NCBI RefSeq assembly: GCF_048564905.1
Contig: NC_132998.1
Span: 64,924,484-64,988,483, forward strand
From: Vicugna pacos
Lineage: Eukaryota; Chordata; Mammalia; Artiodactyla; Camelidae
Length of the DNA stretch: 64,000 nt
Direction: 5' to 3'
The position numbers were made by a program, and so were the translations under genes. The notes beneath the pieces are model-generated. The model ran no database searches, had not been told where the DNA came from, and saw nothing but the letters and a program-made list of their open reading frames with translations. Of the stretch, positions 12,127 through 24,708 are shown piece by piece (within the stretch, counting starts at the first letter, position 1; each line of letters begins with the position of its first letter).

Positions 12127-12199
12127 TCCCTCCTCTCCCTCCTCCTCCCTCCTCCTTTCCCCTCCTCCCCCCTCCTCCCTCCCCCCTCCTCCCCCTCCT
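12127..12199. repeat. Pyrimidine-rich (CCT)n-like low-complexity tract
   Basis: About 73 bases of CTCC/CCTCC units on the plus strand with almost no purine. The peptides encoded across it are poly-Pro/Ser or poly-Gly/Glu artefacts. Confidence 0.95.
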
Positions 12200-13334
12200 A
12201 TTGTCCGCAAGCTCCCCTTTGGAGCCCCTGCTGGTGGGCTCTGGCTCCCTCCCCGCTCCCCTCCCCTCTGACTGGCCGTGGCTCCTGGCACCTGGCTGTC
12301 CGTGGCTCACCTGAGGATGGTGACGGCGCATGCTCAGTGCCCTCCTAGTACCAGTCTCGGCAGTATGTTTCCTATGATGACCCTCATCTCCGTTTAGTCC
12401 TTCATCACCAATCCCCTTGCACAGGTGGGCGAAGTCCAGCTCAGAGAGAGGCACCAAGAGATCAAAGGCACAGAGCGTAGGTGCCCTGCATCGGGGTTCC
12501 ATCCCGGGGGTCCTGGAGCTCGAGCACCAGGTGGGTGGGTGCTGGAGGTGGTCCTTCAGCGGTGCCCTCAGGGCCGTGGGCTGGCTTCTAGGTGACCAGC
12601 CTGATGGGAGCAGGCTGCCGCATTTCCACATCTGCAGTCAGTCCTCGGTCACTGTGGGGAAGCCCCAGGCCCCGGGGGCAGGGGGCAGTTCTGGTCAGGT
12701 CAGCCTGCCTGGAGCAGGAGTGAGAGCCACCAGCTCAGAGCAGAGCAAGGGCCAGGCTGCTGAGACCAGGCCAGGCCTCTGTCCTGAGGGCCAGAGACGG
12801 AGCGGGGGAACTGGGGGTCAGAACCCGGGGCTGGCCAGCACCCGCAGAGGGCCGGGGCTGGCAGCGGATCCAAGAGCCCTGAGCTGACACACAGGGTGGG
12901 TGGGGGGATTAGTCTTCGCCCTCCAGTTCAGGTGGCCCAGAAGGCCAGATGGAGCTGGGGGTGTGGGTATGGAGAACCTGTGAGGACGCCCCAGCACCTG
13001 GGTTCGTGCTCTGGGAGCTTTCGTGGTGAGTCAGGGCCAGGAAAGCCGTGATTCAGTGACCAAGGCACCAAGGGCATCCGGGCGCGGGGCTGCACCTGGG
13101 GCGTCCGCCGTCCCCAAAGGGCCTCAGGCAAACTTTGCCACATGTGTGCACATTCCATCCCGAGCATGGGAGGGGGAGGTCTGCTGCGGGACCAAGGACC
13201 CTGAACAGGGAAGGAGAGCGCGACAGGGTCCCTGGGGACGGCCCTGCTGTGTCAGCCACGTGCTCCGGGGCAGCCCACTCTTCAAGAGGCCGGAGCAGGC
13301 ATGCGGGTGGGCGAGAGGGCAGCTTGGAGGTTGC

Positions 13335-13420
13335 TTGCAGGTCTGAGTCAGATCTGCTGCCCAGCAGCTGCGTGACCTTGGGAGGTCACCTGCCTGTTGT
13401 GTTCCTGCCCCGGGAAGATG
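13335..13420 (+). mobile_element. Possible MIR SINE core fragment
   Basis: The passage GTCTGAGTCAGATCTGC followed by AGCTGCGTGACCTTGGG and GTCACCTGCC matches the sense order of the MIR core. It is short and diverged. Confidence 0.4.
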
Positions 13421-15939
13421 CGATCGGCCCGCGTGCTCTGGGAGCAGGGCGCCCTGCCGTGGCTCTCATCCAGCTGGCATCCGAGGGAGGCTGAGCTGGT
13501 CGGCGATGAGCCTGGCCTGGAGGTCAGCACACCAGCCGCTCCCTGGCTGCCCTGCAGGGAGCATCTGATGGGGCCTGGCCTTCCTCCCCTGGCCAGCAGC
13601 GCCCATCTCTAAGGCTCCCGCCTGCACTTCTGACGAAGCGTCTTCTCACTGACCGCTGCTCTGACGTGTTCAGGTTGATTTGTTTTCAGACTGGACACTT
13701 GTCCATCCAGGGCAGGGTCCTGGCTGCTGCTGACGGGGCCTGGAGTGAGCTGACTTCCTCCGGAGCGCATGTCGGAATCCCCGAGGGGCCGTCCTTCTGC
13801 ATTTCTGAGCCTCAGCTGCAGAAAGGCTTCTCACCCAGCCCGGGGCGACTCCCCCTCCATCCCGGCCGCCGCCCTTCAGAGGTAGCTGGCGCTCCTTGGG
13901 ATGGCGGGGGCGGATGCTGGCGGGGGACACAGGGCACGTGCCCGCACCACCGCGGCACAGGACTCTGCAGCTGGACTGCGTTCAACCCCCCTGCCTCAGA
14001 GAGAGCGCGGCCCTGCCAGGAGCCAGCAGGAGCTGCAGCAGCTGCCGGTGGTCACAGAGGCTCCCAGACAAGTGTGGAGATGGATGGCCTCACTCCACCT
14101 GTGCCTCGGAACACCCAGAGGGGTTGCTGCATCCCGGCTCTGCGGCTCACGCTCGCGGGCACCAGAGGGCCCTTCTCCTAAGTCCACCCCCAGGAGGATG
14201 GGCTCCCGTGCGTGTCCTTCAGCTCTGAGACCTTCAGGCAGCACGGCGGGGACACGTGTCAGCAGCGAGGTGCCCGCCTCTGAGCGCCTGCTCCTCACAA
14301 GCAGCAGGAGGCCCTCCTCCTGGCGCAGAGGGAGCCAACGCGCAGCAGAGCCACGGGGCCCGCGGTCTGCGCTCACTGCCTGAGCTGATTCCAACCAAAG
14401 GGCAAAACCCAGAACAGACAGGCCAGCGGGAGGTGGCTGTATCTCCACATTTAAGTGAACATGCGGGATCACCGGGAAGGTGACACAGCCGGGAAGTCGG
14501 GGTGGGGACCGGGGTCTGGGCGGGCAGCAGTCGGGGCTTTGTGCGTCTATGGCTTGTGCCTGGAGGAGCCGGGACGGCGTCCACCAGGCCCACCCAGCCT
14601 TGGGTCCAGCCCTCTGAGCACCCCTGACCTGAGTCCCTTAGCCAGCAGCGCCGGGGCCAGCCCCGTTCTTGTCCCTGGCCCGGTGGCCTAAGCTCCCCCA
14701 GGGTAAAAGGAGTGTCAAGGTTAACACCTCAGGCTCCGGACAGAGAAGCTGAGCGGGGAACACCGATGTGTTGCAGGTGTCCCCTCTCCTCGGGGCTGTG
14801 GCCAGTCTCTCCTGGGGTGTCCGTCCACCACCAGGCTGCCAGGACATCTCCCGGGCCTCTCGGCTCCCAGGGCCCCTGCCTTCTCCTTCCAGGCTGCTGC
14901 GCACGGTGTGGCTCTGTCACAGGGACTGCAGTGTGGGCTGGAGGGCGGCCGCAGGCCCGGGGGCTCATGGCGGGCTCCTTCACCCATGGGGCCACCGGCT
15001 GTAAGGAGCCCGACAGGCCACGCCCAGGGTTCAGACGGGAGATACACGCGCACACAGCTGCACGCAGTTCCGGGCCACAGCCCCCGCCCATGATGCGCCA
15101 GTTGGGGGCCCTGAAGCAGGGCAGATGTGGCTCCCTGTGTGCCCGTCTCCTAACAGTGCCGCTCTCGTCCTGCCTGAGGGTCCCTGGTGGCGGGGCCTTT
15201 ACTCCAAGGTCAAGGGCAGGCCCTGAATTTGCCGTCCTGGTCCAGCCTCACACCCTTTAAAAATCTCCACCTGCCATTCCTCCGTGAGAAGTGAGGGCCG
15301 TGGCTGAGGTGAGGACTCCTCAGGCAGGATTTCTGCTTTGGGACCAGGGGTGCACCTGCGAACTTCGCAGAAAGATGCCGGAAGGCATCGATGTGGCTGG
15401 AGCGACGACTGTCACACTGACAGGTGTGAGCCGCTGGACCACTGTCTTCCCCACAACCAGACATGCTGATACAGGGGTTTCAGTTCCTTCATCTCCGGAA
15501 CAAGGAGAAGGGCCTTGCTTCCAGGTGACCATGGAGGGACCTCAGGCAGCTGGGGCTGCACCAGACGCACGTGGCGGCTGGTGACGGCTACTGAGTTTCC
15601 AAGGCCGGCATCTCAGAGACTGCCCTTCCCTCCAGCTGAGCCCTCTGTGCGTCTCCGGTTCCTGGAGCTCTGGCAGTGACGGCTGGCTCACTCCACCTTC
15701 ACCTGCCACTCTTGGGGCCCAATGGCCATTGCAGACCTCTGCCTTCCATCCCATCTTGGAGTCGCTCAGAGGCACCCTCCTTCCCAGCACAGGACCCCTT
15801 CCCCAGTACTTCCTGTCCCTCCTCTCGCCCTCGCCTTCCCGTGTCCCAGTGTGATGCTCGCTGGCCACTAGCAACAGCACAGAAGCAGCCGGCACACACA
15901 GAGTTAAAGGGCCTCCTGTCCGCTTCCCCTCCTGGTGCT

Positions 15940-15953
15940 CCCCCCCCCCCCCC
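15940..15953. repeat. C14 homopolymer
   Basis: Fourteen consecutive C on the plus strand. Such runs are unstable and error-prone in sequencing. Confidence 0.98.
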
Positions 15954-16069
15954 GAGTCCCCAGGACCTCAGCCCGCCTTGGGAAGAGGCCTGGCGGGCTG
16001 TGGTCCTGGGGCTGCGGACTCAGTCCTGGCGGGACAGACTCTGCCACTGACATCGTCGCTGAAAGGCAG

Positions 16070-16195
16070 TGGCAGGCGTTCCTCCTGTAACTGATCGCCT
16101 GGCAATTACAAGGTACAAAGTCTGCTTTTACCTTATTAGGTTGCTGCTATTCTCAGCTTGCATTCAGAAAGGCGGCGCAGTGCTGTCAGGCGTGG
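16070..16195. other. Short AT-richer block in GC-rich DNA, candidate conserved non-coding element
   Basis: About 125 bases of lower-GC, low-complexity-free sequence inside a GC-rich block. It includes GGCAATTACAAGGTACAAAG and TACCTTATTAGG. No repeat consensus recognised. The call is inference from texture only. Confidence 0.3.
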
Positions 16196-17489
16196 GTTGT
16201 CCCTGACGAGGAGCCTGTGGGGACCGTGAACCTCCGCAGAGCCGCCCTCACCCCGGCGCCCACGCCATCACCCCCGTCAGCCTGGCGATAACCTCCCGCC
16301 TCCCTCCTGCCTCCTCACCCCACCCCCGGGCGCGGGCCCCTGGCTGGGCCTCCAGGCCCTGCAGGGCTGGCCCGGAATCCCACACAGGAGGACGTGGGAG
16401 CAGAGATCCGATCCCCGGGCTGGGGACCCGCCTGAGGCTGGGCTGGATGGCACTGTCCATGTGATTCCAGCAGAGACAACTGTCCAGAGCTGGTATCCAA
16501 CCCAGGAGCCACGAGCCACATGTGCTGTTTCACCCTGAAGCCGTCGAAGCTAAAGGGACGGCAGCCTTCCAGCCTTCATCTTCAAATGCGGCCTGCATGC
16601 TCCAGCCTGAAGGCGCCATTAGGGAGGCGTGGAGAGGGACGGGCCCTGCCCAGCCTGGCCGAGCTCCACTAATCCACAGTCATCTGCTGCTCCCTTGGTC
16701 CTTAGCTCCCGGGTCTGGAGGAGCTCTGCCCTGTGGAAGGGCCGGGGGGCTGGGTGGGGCTTCTAACTGTGACTCTGAGCACCCTCACATGGGTGATGGG
16801 AAGAGGACCAGGCATTTCTGGTGGACCTGTGGCCTTTCCCTGCAGGGACTGCCAGGCCCGCATCACCCAGGGATCTGCTCCTTTCTCATAAACAAGAAGC
16901 CCCAATGTCCTTGTCTAGGCTGGGTCACAGGCTGGGGGTGACTTTGGGCAGAGCTGGGGCATGGGGACTTCTCAGGGTAGCTGGTGAAGCAATAACCGTG
17001 GTGGCCATGGCCATCGTGGGCTGCACACTCACTGCCCGGAGTGTTCTGCACATGCATGTCCTTAAATCCAGTGACAGCAGGAGAAAGGAATGCTTGTTCC
17101 CACTCAGCAGAGAAGTGAGCTAACTCTCTGGAAGGTGGAATCAGACGGTGCACAGAAGACCCCCGCAGTGCTGCCCACAGGATGTGGGTTCCTAAAAGGT
17201 CTCCATTAGCCAAGTCATCCTCCTCACCTTCCTCCATCCGGAGCCCTGCTGCTCCCCGGAGTCCGGGCGAGCATCCGCAGCAAGACACCAGCTGTCACAC
17301 GTGTGAGGGCGTTCCGGGCACCACCACGCCTCCTCGGGAGGGGAGCACGTCCTCTGTGCAGCCAGCTCCCTGGGCAAGTGGTCCCTCGGGGGCCAGCAGA
17401 CTCCCAGTGCCGTCCACGCCCTGCTGGGCTCTGGCCAGAGGCTGTTTGCCTCTCTCATGCATATATTTTTTCTACCCCTAAGGAAAGCT
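16196..17489. other. GC-rich gene-less block
   Basis: Overlapping frames on both strands, no recognised domain, no named repeat. Confidence 0.5.
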
Positions 17490-17770
17490 CACACCTTTGC
17501 TGAGAACTACATTTATTTTTGTCTGTTATTTATTCTCCTGACTCATGAAACTGCACCCTTCAGGATGCCAGTACAAAATGTTAAAAAAAATTAGTAAAAA
17601 AGCATAAAGTGGATGAAAGATGTTAAGGTTCTTTTATCTCCTGAAATATGAATTTAAATACTTTCACTTCATGATCCCGAGAGAAAAAATTGAATAAAAA
17701 GTAAGCACAAAAAATATATACATATATATCAAACACTCAGTCCTGCTAACTTAAATGCAAAACATTAAAA
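17490..17770. other. AT-rich island in a GC-rich domain
   Basis: About 280 bases with many A/T runs and no recognised repeat family. It could be decayed LINE or conserved non-coding DNA. Confidence 0.4.
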
Positions 17771-18589
17771 AACAAAACCCAAAGCCTTGGTCCAGAATAA
17801 CAGTCTGTCTTTCTCTGAAGGCCCCTTCACTGGGCGGCAATCACTCCGCCTCCAGCCTGCTGTGGTCCCGCCTCCTTCCCGGCTGCCCCGTCCGGGACCC
17901 TGGCCTGTGGTCTGAGGCCATGGCTGGGGGAGCCCTTGGGTTCTCCTGCGGCCTCACTGGTGCTCCCCGGACTGGCCAGGGATGGACAAGCCAGTGCTTC
18001 ATTTCAGTGGGTCTAGGGAGCAGAGAGGCTGGAGGAGGAACTTGTCACCAGCAAGGATGTGGCCAGACAGGCCTGGGCAGCTTCCCAAGGCAAAGGCGAC
18101 TATGAAAGACTCAACCAGGCAGCCGTCGGCCCAGGCAGCCCTCCCTCCCGGAAGCGGCCCTCTGGCAGTGTCACGCATGTGGAGGATGGACGGAGAGGGT
18201 AGAAGTAAGTCAGGGAGGCCAGACGAGACGGGAGAACCTACGAGAGTTCTGGTCACGTGAGGGGCTTAGAAGCAAGTCTTGGAGACCTTCAGGGGGTCAT
18301 GACAAGTACAGCTCCTGAAGGAGCTGCCGGGGGCCTGGACCCTCCCCCATGGGCTTCCGGTCCGCCTGCAGCCCCAGACGCTGGTGAGGGGACCAGCATG
18401 GAGCCTTGTCTTCAGTTCACAAGAGTGGCCTAGAGGACGTCCTGGAGGAGACGGCCCTGCCCTGGCAGGTGCTTTCTGCTTGTGCGTGGACGGAAGTAGG
18501 GAAGGGCGGAGGGGCCATCATGGAGACCCCTGGATGGAGTCCTAGACCCTCACCCAATCTGGCCTCCTTGGGTGGAGCATGTCAGAGCC

Positions 18590-18645
18590 CCAGAGCTTCG
18601 TTGGTTTGTCCAAGGTCAGGACAGCTGGGACCAAGCCGGAGGGCA
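18590..18645 (-). mobile_element. Possible MIR fragment
   Basis: TTTGTCCAAGGTCAGGACAGC followed by GGGACCAAGCCGGAG resembles the reverse complement of the MIR core (GTCCAAGGTCAC...AGCT). Very short; may be chance. Confidence 0.3.
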
Positions 18646-18812
18646 CCCCACGAGCTCACCTGTGGTTACCACAAAGCCTGCAAAGTCAGGGCATCTCACC
18701 CCCCAACAGTGATTCGGGAAACACATTCCACTGTGGCCAAGACTGAGGGAGGGGAGGGGAGCCCAGCAGCTCAGATGACGTCGCTAAAGCCAGAGCCAGA
18801 ATGATAACGATC

Positions 18813-18832
18813 GTGTGTGTGTGTGTGTGTGT
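18813..18832. repeat. (GT)10 microsatellite
   Basis: Ten uninterrupted GT units. Confidence 0.98.
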
Positions 18833-20914
18833 CAGCAGGGCAAGCGATGGGGGGGTTAATGTCTCTTTTTCCTCTAAAACCTCCTTTCCTGAGCTGCGAG
18901 GTGTGTGCCTTCCAGACTGATTTCTCTCTCTGGGCAGTTTCAAGAGGTCCTCTTGAAGCCCCATCCATCACCTGGGCCGATTGCTGCCAGACAGTCCGGG
19001 AAGGGGGCCAGGGATCTGTCCAGGTGCCTCCTCAGCACAGACAAGGATTAACAGGGCCCAGGGGGTCCTGGTGCCCCTGCCAAGGGGACGGGCTCCTGAG
19101 AGCGCGGGAGAGGAGGCAGCACCTGGGCTGAGCCGCAGGGCTGTGGCTCCTCCACTGCGAGGCTTGTGTGCAGGCAGGGCACCGCTGGGGTCGGTTCCGG
19201 GGCACAGAGCCCGGGTCAGGTGGAAGCAGCTCTGCAGCCCAGCCTGAAGGGGACCTTCAGAAGGAGCCCTTGACCCGGCTCCTCCTCATCTTAAATCCAT
19301 CTGCGCTTCCTTCCTGAATCCAAACTTTGAGCTTCACACTGAGGTCTACTTGTGACCTGGCCTAAACCTCTACCCACGAGTCCCCCTTCCCCCCAGAAGC
19401 TGTGCCCGTGAAGCCCCTTGACAGTCCCTCAGCACAATGCGCATCTCCTTTTCTGTGCTCCCAGGGGACCCCTACCTGCCTGTGAGCCTGACATTAACCA
19501 CGATTTCCAGCTCAGCTGCGGGGGAGATACAGGGGTTCTCCCGGGCTCATGGATGTGGAAGCCCCGTTCCACACAGGTGCTGCCTGTGACGGACGGCAGC
19601 GCGGAGGCTGGCTTTGAAGGGAGCATCACTGGAGGAAGAGATTCAGCGGGGCCAGGCACCCAGCCCAGCTCTGCTCCGGAGCAGAGCTGCAGGGGATGGC
19701 GGAGTGCGTCAGGCCCGGGGGCAGGTTTGTAGCAAAACAGCAAAATCTGCCAAAGGCTGCAGGTGCTCCTCATTTCCATCGCTCATGGCCTGAGGCAAAG
19801 CAGCCAGCTCGACTTGGGTCCCAGCTTCCCGAAGGAAGTTGCAGGTTCAGGGGGTGGGAGGACAGGTGTGAAGGCTGCCAGCCATGTCCGCTCTGTCTCC
19901 CGGGGACACCCAGGCTACACGAGGGGCCAGCTGGGGGAGCCAGGCTGAGCACCTTGGACACACAGCTCCAGACCCCCAGGTAGGGCCTGGGAGGGTGAGG
20001 ACCCCCATCGCCATCATACCCTGTGTGCCAACTGGGACAGGAGGGCTGGGGACGGGGTGAGCTCCCCTGTCAACCTCAGTGTCCTGGGCAGTTTCTCCAG
20101 TGACGCAGTCAGTGGGGAGCCAGGGAGGCCCCCGAAATGAGGCTATCACATACCCTTCCCTGGGGAGGGGCCTGCGGACTGCTCCCTGAATCAGGGGAGC
20201 CCTGGACACTGCTGAAGAGACATCAGGGCCAAGAGCCTGCCTCCAGCCTCCCGGGCCACTTGGCGCTGACAGTGCTGCTGGGCTCCGTCCCTGAGAGCCC
20301 CACGTCTGAGGAAGGCCTTTGCCATCTCTTCCTTTGTCACACAACCAGAGCTGCTTATTTTAGACATGCCTCCGAAGGGGCATGTCCCCCCCACTGGTGT
20401 CACTCAGAAGAATGGGAACAGGAAACCAGCCCGAAACTGAGCCACCCTCAAGGCAAAGGGAGGAAGGTGCCCTGAAGGCCAGTGCTGGCACCCCAGATGG
20501 CGCAGAAGCCAGATCAAGCCCAGAGCCTCCAGCCGCAGAAACGGCGCCCTGCTCCAGGGCGCGTGCACCATCCTGCTGTAACAGCCCGCCAGCACGCACA
20601 CGTTTGAAAGGTCAACCCTCCCTCTCTGCTAAGACTTCCTAAATTTTACATGAACTGAAATCCATCTTAGCAGAGCCTGCCTCACTGCCAGGAGGGGTCC
20701 TGGGCGAGGACAGAGGTGTCTGAGTGTGGACACACGCCATGCGGCATGGGGCAGAGAGGAGAGCGGGAAGGGGGCTTCGGGTTGGGGGCTGCTACTGGAC
20801 TGCTTCCATGACAGCAGCATGTAGCACTCCTGACGGCACCTGCCTGCTTCCCCGAGCTGCTCTGCAGCAGCCACAGAGGGCAGAGGGTCCGAGGCTGGGG
20901 ACCAATCGAGCTGG

Positions 20915-21000
20915 GCTCCACCCCAGCCTCTGTCACCAGCCACTTTTCCTGAGCCCCAGTTTCTGCCCTAGTGAAATCCAATATCAGTGTCATTTCAGGA
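20915..21000 (+). mobile_element. Possible MIR fragment
   Basis: Contains TTTTCCTGAGCCCCAGTTTC, the typical 'cctgagcctcagtttc' landmark of the MIR sense strand, preceded by a diverged core. Ends unclear. Confidence 0.45.
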
Positions 21001-22031
21001 CATCATGGGGAAGATGGAGTGGGAACCAGCAAAGCACACGGAGCCTCAGACAGAGACACCCTGTGAACACTGACCCCTTCCTTCCCTCTCTTCTCAGTCT
21101 GCTGTGTTCTACTCACAGGAACTTCTCTAGACCAAATTCAAGTACACTTCGATGATGCAGGCGTAGCTTGGGGCCGAAGGGTGGGGGCTGATGTGGACTT
21201 CTCCCGGGCACTCCGGTAAGGCACATAGACACACTACTGATGGGCGCCCCTTCCCTGCTCCTGTGCTCTGACGCGGGGGCTCGGGAAGGGCAGGCCCCCG
21301 ACACGCACACCTCCCTGGGGCTCGAGCCTGGGTTTGCACCTGCCCGGCTGCAGACCTGGGCTTGTCCCCGCCAGGGAGTAAGGCAGGCGTCTAGTTGGGC
21401 ACAGGAATAAAGTGCTGGCCGTTTCTCACCCACAGCTCATGATGTGGCTGGTCACACAAAACTAAAGCAGGGGACGCCCAGTGACCTCTGTGTGTGGTTC
21501 TGATTAAAACAGGAAACAAGGGTTAGAGAAAGAGAGGTTTGGGGCCCATGAAGGGGCCTTCCTGAAATATGGGGCAGAGACCTGTGTGGAAGGACAGGGG
21601 CGCTGGTGGAAGGCCGTTGCAGGAAGGAGGGAATTCAGGAGAGGGACCTTGAGCACAACTCAGGGACCAGGAGGTCACAGGAGGAGTGACGCCCACGTAC
21701 CAGCTGCTGGTCTGTGTCCCTGAGGCCTGACCCCCGACGTGGCGGTGCCAGGAGGGGGCCCTGAGGGAGGGGACAGGCCAGGGAGGTGCAGCCCCTAAAG
21801 GGGACCAGGACCCTCATGAGAAGGGAGACGCTCTGTCTTTACCTTGTGGGGACACAGCAGAAAGGCTGCGGTCTGCAAGGCAGGAGGAGAGCCCTCCCCA
21901 GGCTGGACTCTGCCTGCGGCCTGCCCTCGGGCTCCTTGCCTCTGGAGCCCGTGCTGTTTCCAGCCCCAAGGCCGCAGCATCCCCGATGGTGCAGCAAGCT
22001 GCCCCTGAGGGGGCCTGGGGGCTGGGGCCTC

Positions 22032-22045
22032 GGGGGGGGGGGGGG
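22032..22045. repeat. G14 homopolymer
   Basis: Fourteen consecutive G on the plus strand, with further G-rich DNA around it, so G-quadruplex formation is possible. Confidence 0.98.
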
Positions 22046-22139
22046 CTGTGGGAGAGCAGCCCTCGAGCCAGGCCCTCCAGGCACAGAGTCACCGTTCACG
22101 ACAGACGCTCACACCGCCAGGGCCCCCACGCCCTGACAG

Positions 22140-22157
22140 GGGTCCCTTTGGGGACCC
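22140..22157. other. Short perfect inverted repeat
   Basis: GGGTCCC, a four-base spacer TTTG and GGGACCC form a perfect 7-bp stem. No U-run follows, and no role is apparent. Confidence 0.7.
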
Positions 22158-23139
22158 GAAAGGGTTTCAAAGGGTCCGACTCAGGTGTCAACAGCCTTTG
22201 GGCAGCTTAAAGACAGGAGAGAGCACTTGGGGAAGAGAAAGCAGGACCTGAAAATCGTGGACGTGTGCAGCATGGCGCCCCCCGGAGGGAAGAGGGGAGG
22301 CCAGCGGAGACTGGCGGCAGTGCTGGGAAAGATCTGAAACCTCGAGGGCTCTCAGTGCCATTGGTAGAGTTTCCGAATGTACTGAGGGAGGCAAGGAGGA
22401 ACTCGGCAAAATCTTGAGACCGAGGAAAGAGCACACTGAAGGGCCTGCTTTCTCAGTGCGCCCCACGGGGCTCGTGCTGAGATCACGGGGCTCACTCTGG
22501 AGCCCAGAGGACAGGAAAAAAGAGGGCCAGGCTGGATGTGTCTTGGAAAGAACTTCTAGGAGAAGAAGCATGGGGTGGGGGGCTGACGCCTTCCCTCCAA
22601 GCCTCTCTAGAAAGACAGACTCTCCTGCAGAGGGCTCGGTCACGGGCGGCAGGAGATGGCGATTCCTGAGCCGAACTCCAGCTCCTCGGACGCCGATCCC
22701 AAGCCCCCACGTGAGGGTGGAATCACTTGGACGCGCTGCTACTTCCATCCCAGGCTGGGGCCTATTTGAAAAGAGACAAACTATGATAAATGATGTGTGT
22801 TTGTGTCCCCGTGGGGCTGACCGTCAAGACCAAGCGAGTCTCCTTGGCGTCCTCCTCTGAAAGGAGCCGTGTTTCTCGGGGGTGAGGAGGCAGGTGTTCC
22901 TCTGCACCAGCCCCTGCCTCCCTGAGCCCTGTCCCTCCAGCCCTTCCCCTCTCTGGAGCAGGAGTGATGAAAACTGGCGTCTTGTGGTCTCAGCCATCGC
23001 TGCCCACACTGACGGACTCAGCCCAGGTGGAGGGGGCTGGCGGAGGACACTTTAATGAGGAGCCAGGTGCTCCCATCTTACTGGGGCCCCCACAGCCACG
23101 TGCAGAGCATCATTAACAAGAATAGAGCAGCCCCACGTT

Positions 23140-24010
23140 GAACTTGAAAATCGTCACGAAACTTGGGCTTCAAATACCTCCCCAGAGACGTACGGTTTTC
23201 TCTGCTGTTCTCCTCAGAAGGAACGTTCTTCCAAATAAGTTTTTATATCTTAAAAAAAAACTTTAAAACACCTAGAATGTGCATCCTTCTACCCCTCTGC
23301 AAGGTGAAAAATATGCTGTTAACTGTGCAATTATGTGCGATCCGTTGGGAAGGCAACAGTGGACACACACTTAATGATCTTTCCAAGAAGATCTGACACA
23401 GGTTGGGTGCCAAGTTGGCAAAGGTCACCAGCAAAAGGTTGAGCCAGCCCAGCCCCAGTGAACAAAGCCATTCAGAGCCGTTAAAAGAAAGCCAAGTGAG
23501 GGGCCGTCGCTTTGAATGTGGGCAAGAGGGAAGCGAACGCTTTTCTTCAGCGGCGTGGGGAGTAGAATGTTTCTGAACGAACACATTAGGGAGAATTTGC
23601 TAGACCAAACTGATGGAAGCCTGGCTTTTCTGGTGGCAGGCATATCCGAGGACACGCCTCAGCCTCCAGGATGTCCCAAGGACCTCCGTGTCCACTGAAT
23701 GTCCAGCAACTCTGAGCTCTGCTCTGTCTGACGTGCCATGCGGGGTGAGCACGTTAACGAACAAGCAAAAGCGTCTAACTCGAGATCTTGATTCTCACCT
23801 GTCTCAGGCCAGGAGAGACTTGATGAACGGGTTTGAAAATACGCAGAACTCCCTGCATGAGTCGGGAGGCTTGTGCTTGAAATACTGGCTTTTATCTTAT
23901 TTGAAAATAATTGTTCAGATAAATATTAATCTTGGATGACAAAGCGGCCAAGAAGCACTTAGAGCACCAATATGAAGGAGACCACATTTTACACGTGGGA
24001 GGATTTGCAC
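23140..24010. other. Candidate conserved non-coding block
   Basis: About 870 bases of balanced, complex, non-repetitive sequence between GC-rich flanks. The end (23,880-23,940) has GATA-type sites in opposite orientations (TTTATCTTA and CAGATAAA) and TAAT cores. No coding potential recognised. The assignment is inference from sequence texture. Confidence 0.35.
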
Positions 24011-24390
24011 CAAATCAGAAACGTGTAGCTGCTGACGTCTCCCAGCGGACGGCTCCGACCTGCCGTGCCCGGGCACCTTGGCGGGGCTGCTGTCCCGACG
24101 CCGGGAACCCCTTGTTCACTCATCACTCGTTTCCTGAGCCCTCGGGCTGCTCTGCTCTTGGAATCCTGCCTTATGCAGAACGTACAAAGTCGGCACAACA
24201 CAGGGCTGGCCCTTTGGTCACTTGTTAGACATGGGGGACAATCGAGCAACTAGAGGAGTGACGTGCAGAGCAGTGGGCGTGGGGACAGCGGTGCGCGCAG
24301 ATGCCGCGGGCACCCGGGTGAGCGGTCACACCACGGCTCATCTTCCCCAGCTTCTGTGGGAAAGCCCCGCGGACAGGGGGTCCCAAACCA
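24011..24390. other. No gene seen
   Basis: GC-rich unique DNA between the candidate conserved block and the LTR fossil. Confidence 0.5.
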
Positions 24391-24708
24391 CACACATGGG
24401 TTTCTCCCAGTTCGGAGGCTGGAAGGCCAAGAGCACGGTGCCAGCAGGGCTGGGTTCTGACGATGACTCTCCCTGGGCATCAGGTGACCAACTTTGAGCT
24501 GCATCTCCCACAGCCTTTCCCTGGTGCATTTGCCCAGAGAAAATCTGTTGTCTTTCCTTACGGACACTAATCCTGTGGGGTTGGGACCTGACCCTCATGA
24601 CCTCAATTAATGTTAATTACTTTTTAGAAGACTCTGTCCCCAAATGTAGCCACACCAGGGGTCAGGGTTTCAACATGTGGATGTTGGAAGACACAAATAC
24701 CCAGTCCC
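24391..24708 (-). mobile_element. MaLR-type LTR fossil (MLT1-like), antisense
   Basis: On the plus strand the order of landmarks is that of the reverse complement of an MLT1/MST-like LTR. First comes CAGTTCGGAGGCTGGAAGGC, then GTGCCAGCAGGGCTGGGTTC, CACTAATCCTGTGGGG, CCTCATGACCTCAATTAAT and TTTCAACATGTGGATGTTGG. These are non-autonomous ERVL-related elements that predate or accompany the early placental radiation. It is a broken fossil with no coding capacity. Confidence 0.65.

Larger units (their letters stand above)
11876..16068. other. GC-rich gene-less block
   Basis: About 4.2 kb of GC-rich DNA, nearly free of LINEs. Long open frames occur on both strands at once (for example near 12,092-12,631, 13,666-14,472 and 14,712-15,260). 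They overlap antiparallel and give Pro/Arg/Gly/Ser-rich peptides without domains, as expected by chance in GC-rich DNA. Only a MIR scrap and a pyrimidine repeat were recognised. Confidence 0.5.
17771..23135. other. Long GC-rich gene-less block
   Basis: About 5.4 kb with no exon, RNA gene or LINE recognised. Apart from the short repeats listed separately I see nothing that I can support. Many overlapping frames on both strands (for example 22,188-22,748 minus against 22,414-22,860 plus) are chance products of GC-rich sequence. Confidence 0.5.

Noticed and set aside
11917-12631. Overlapping frames around the CCT-rich tract
   Set aside because: Composition artefacts of the pyrimidine repeat; read in all frames on both strands.
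22140-22157. Short perfect stem as a terminator or RNA gene
   Set aside because: Seven base pairs with no U-run and no conserved context; chance stems of this size are common in GC-rich DNA.
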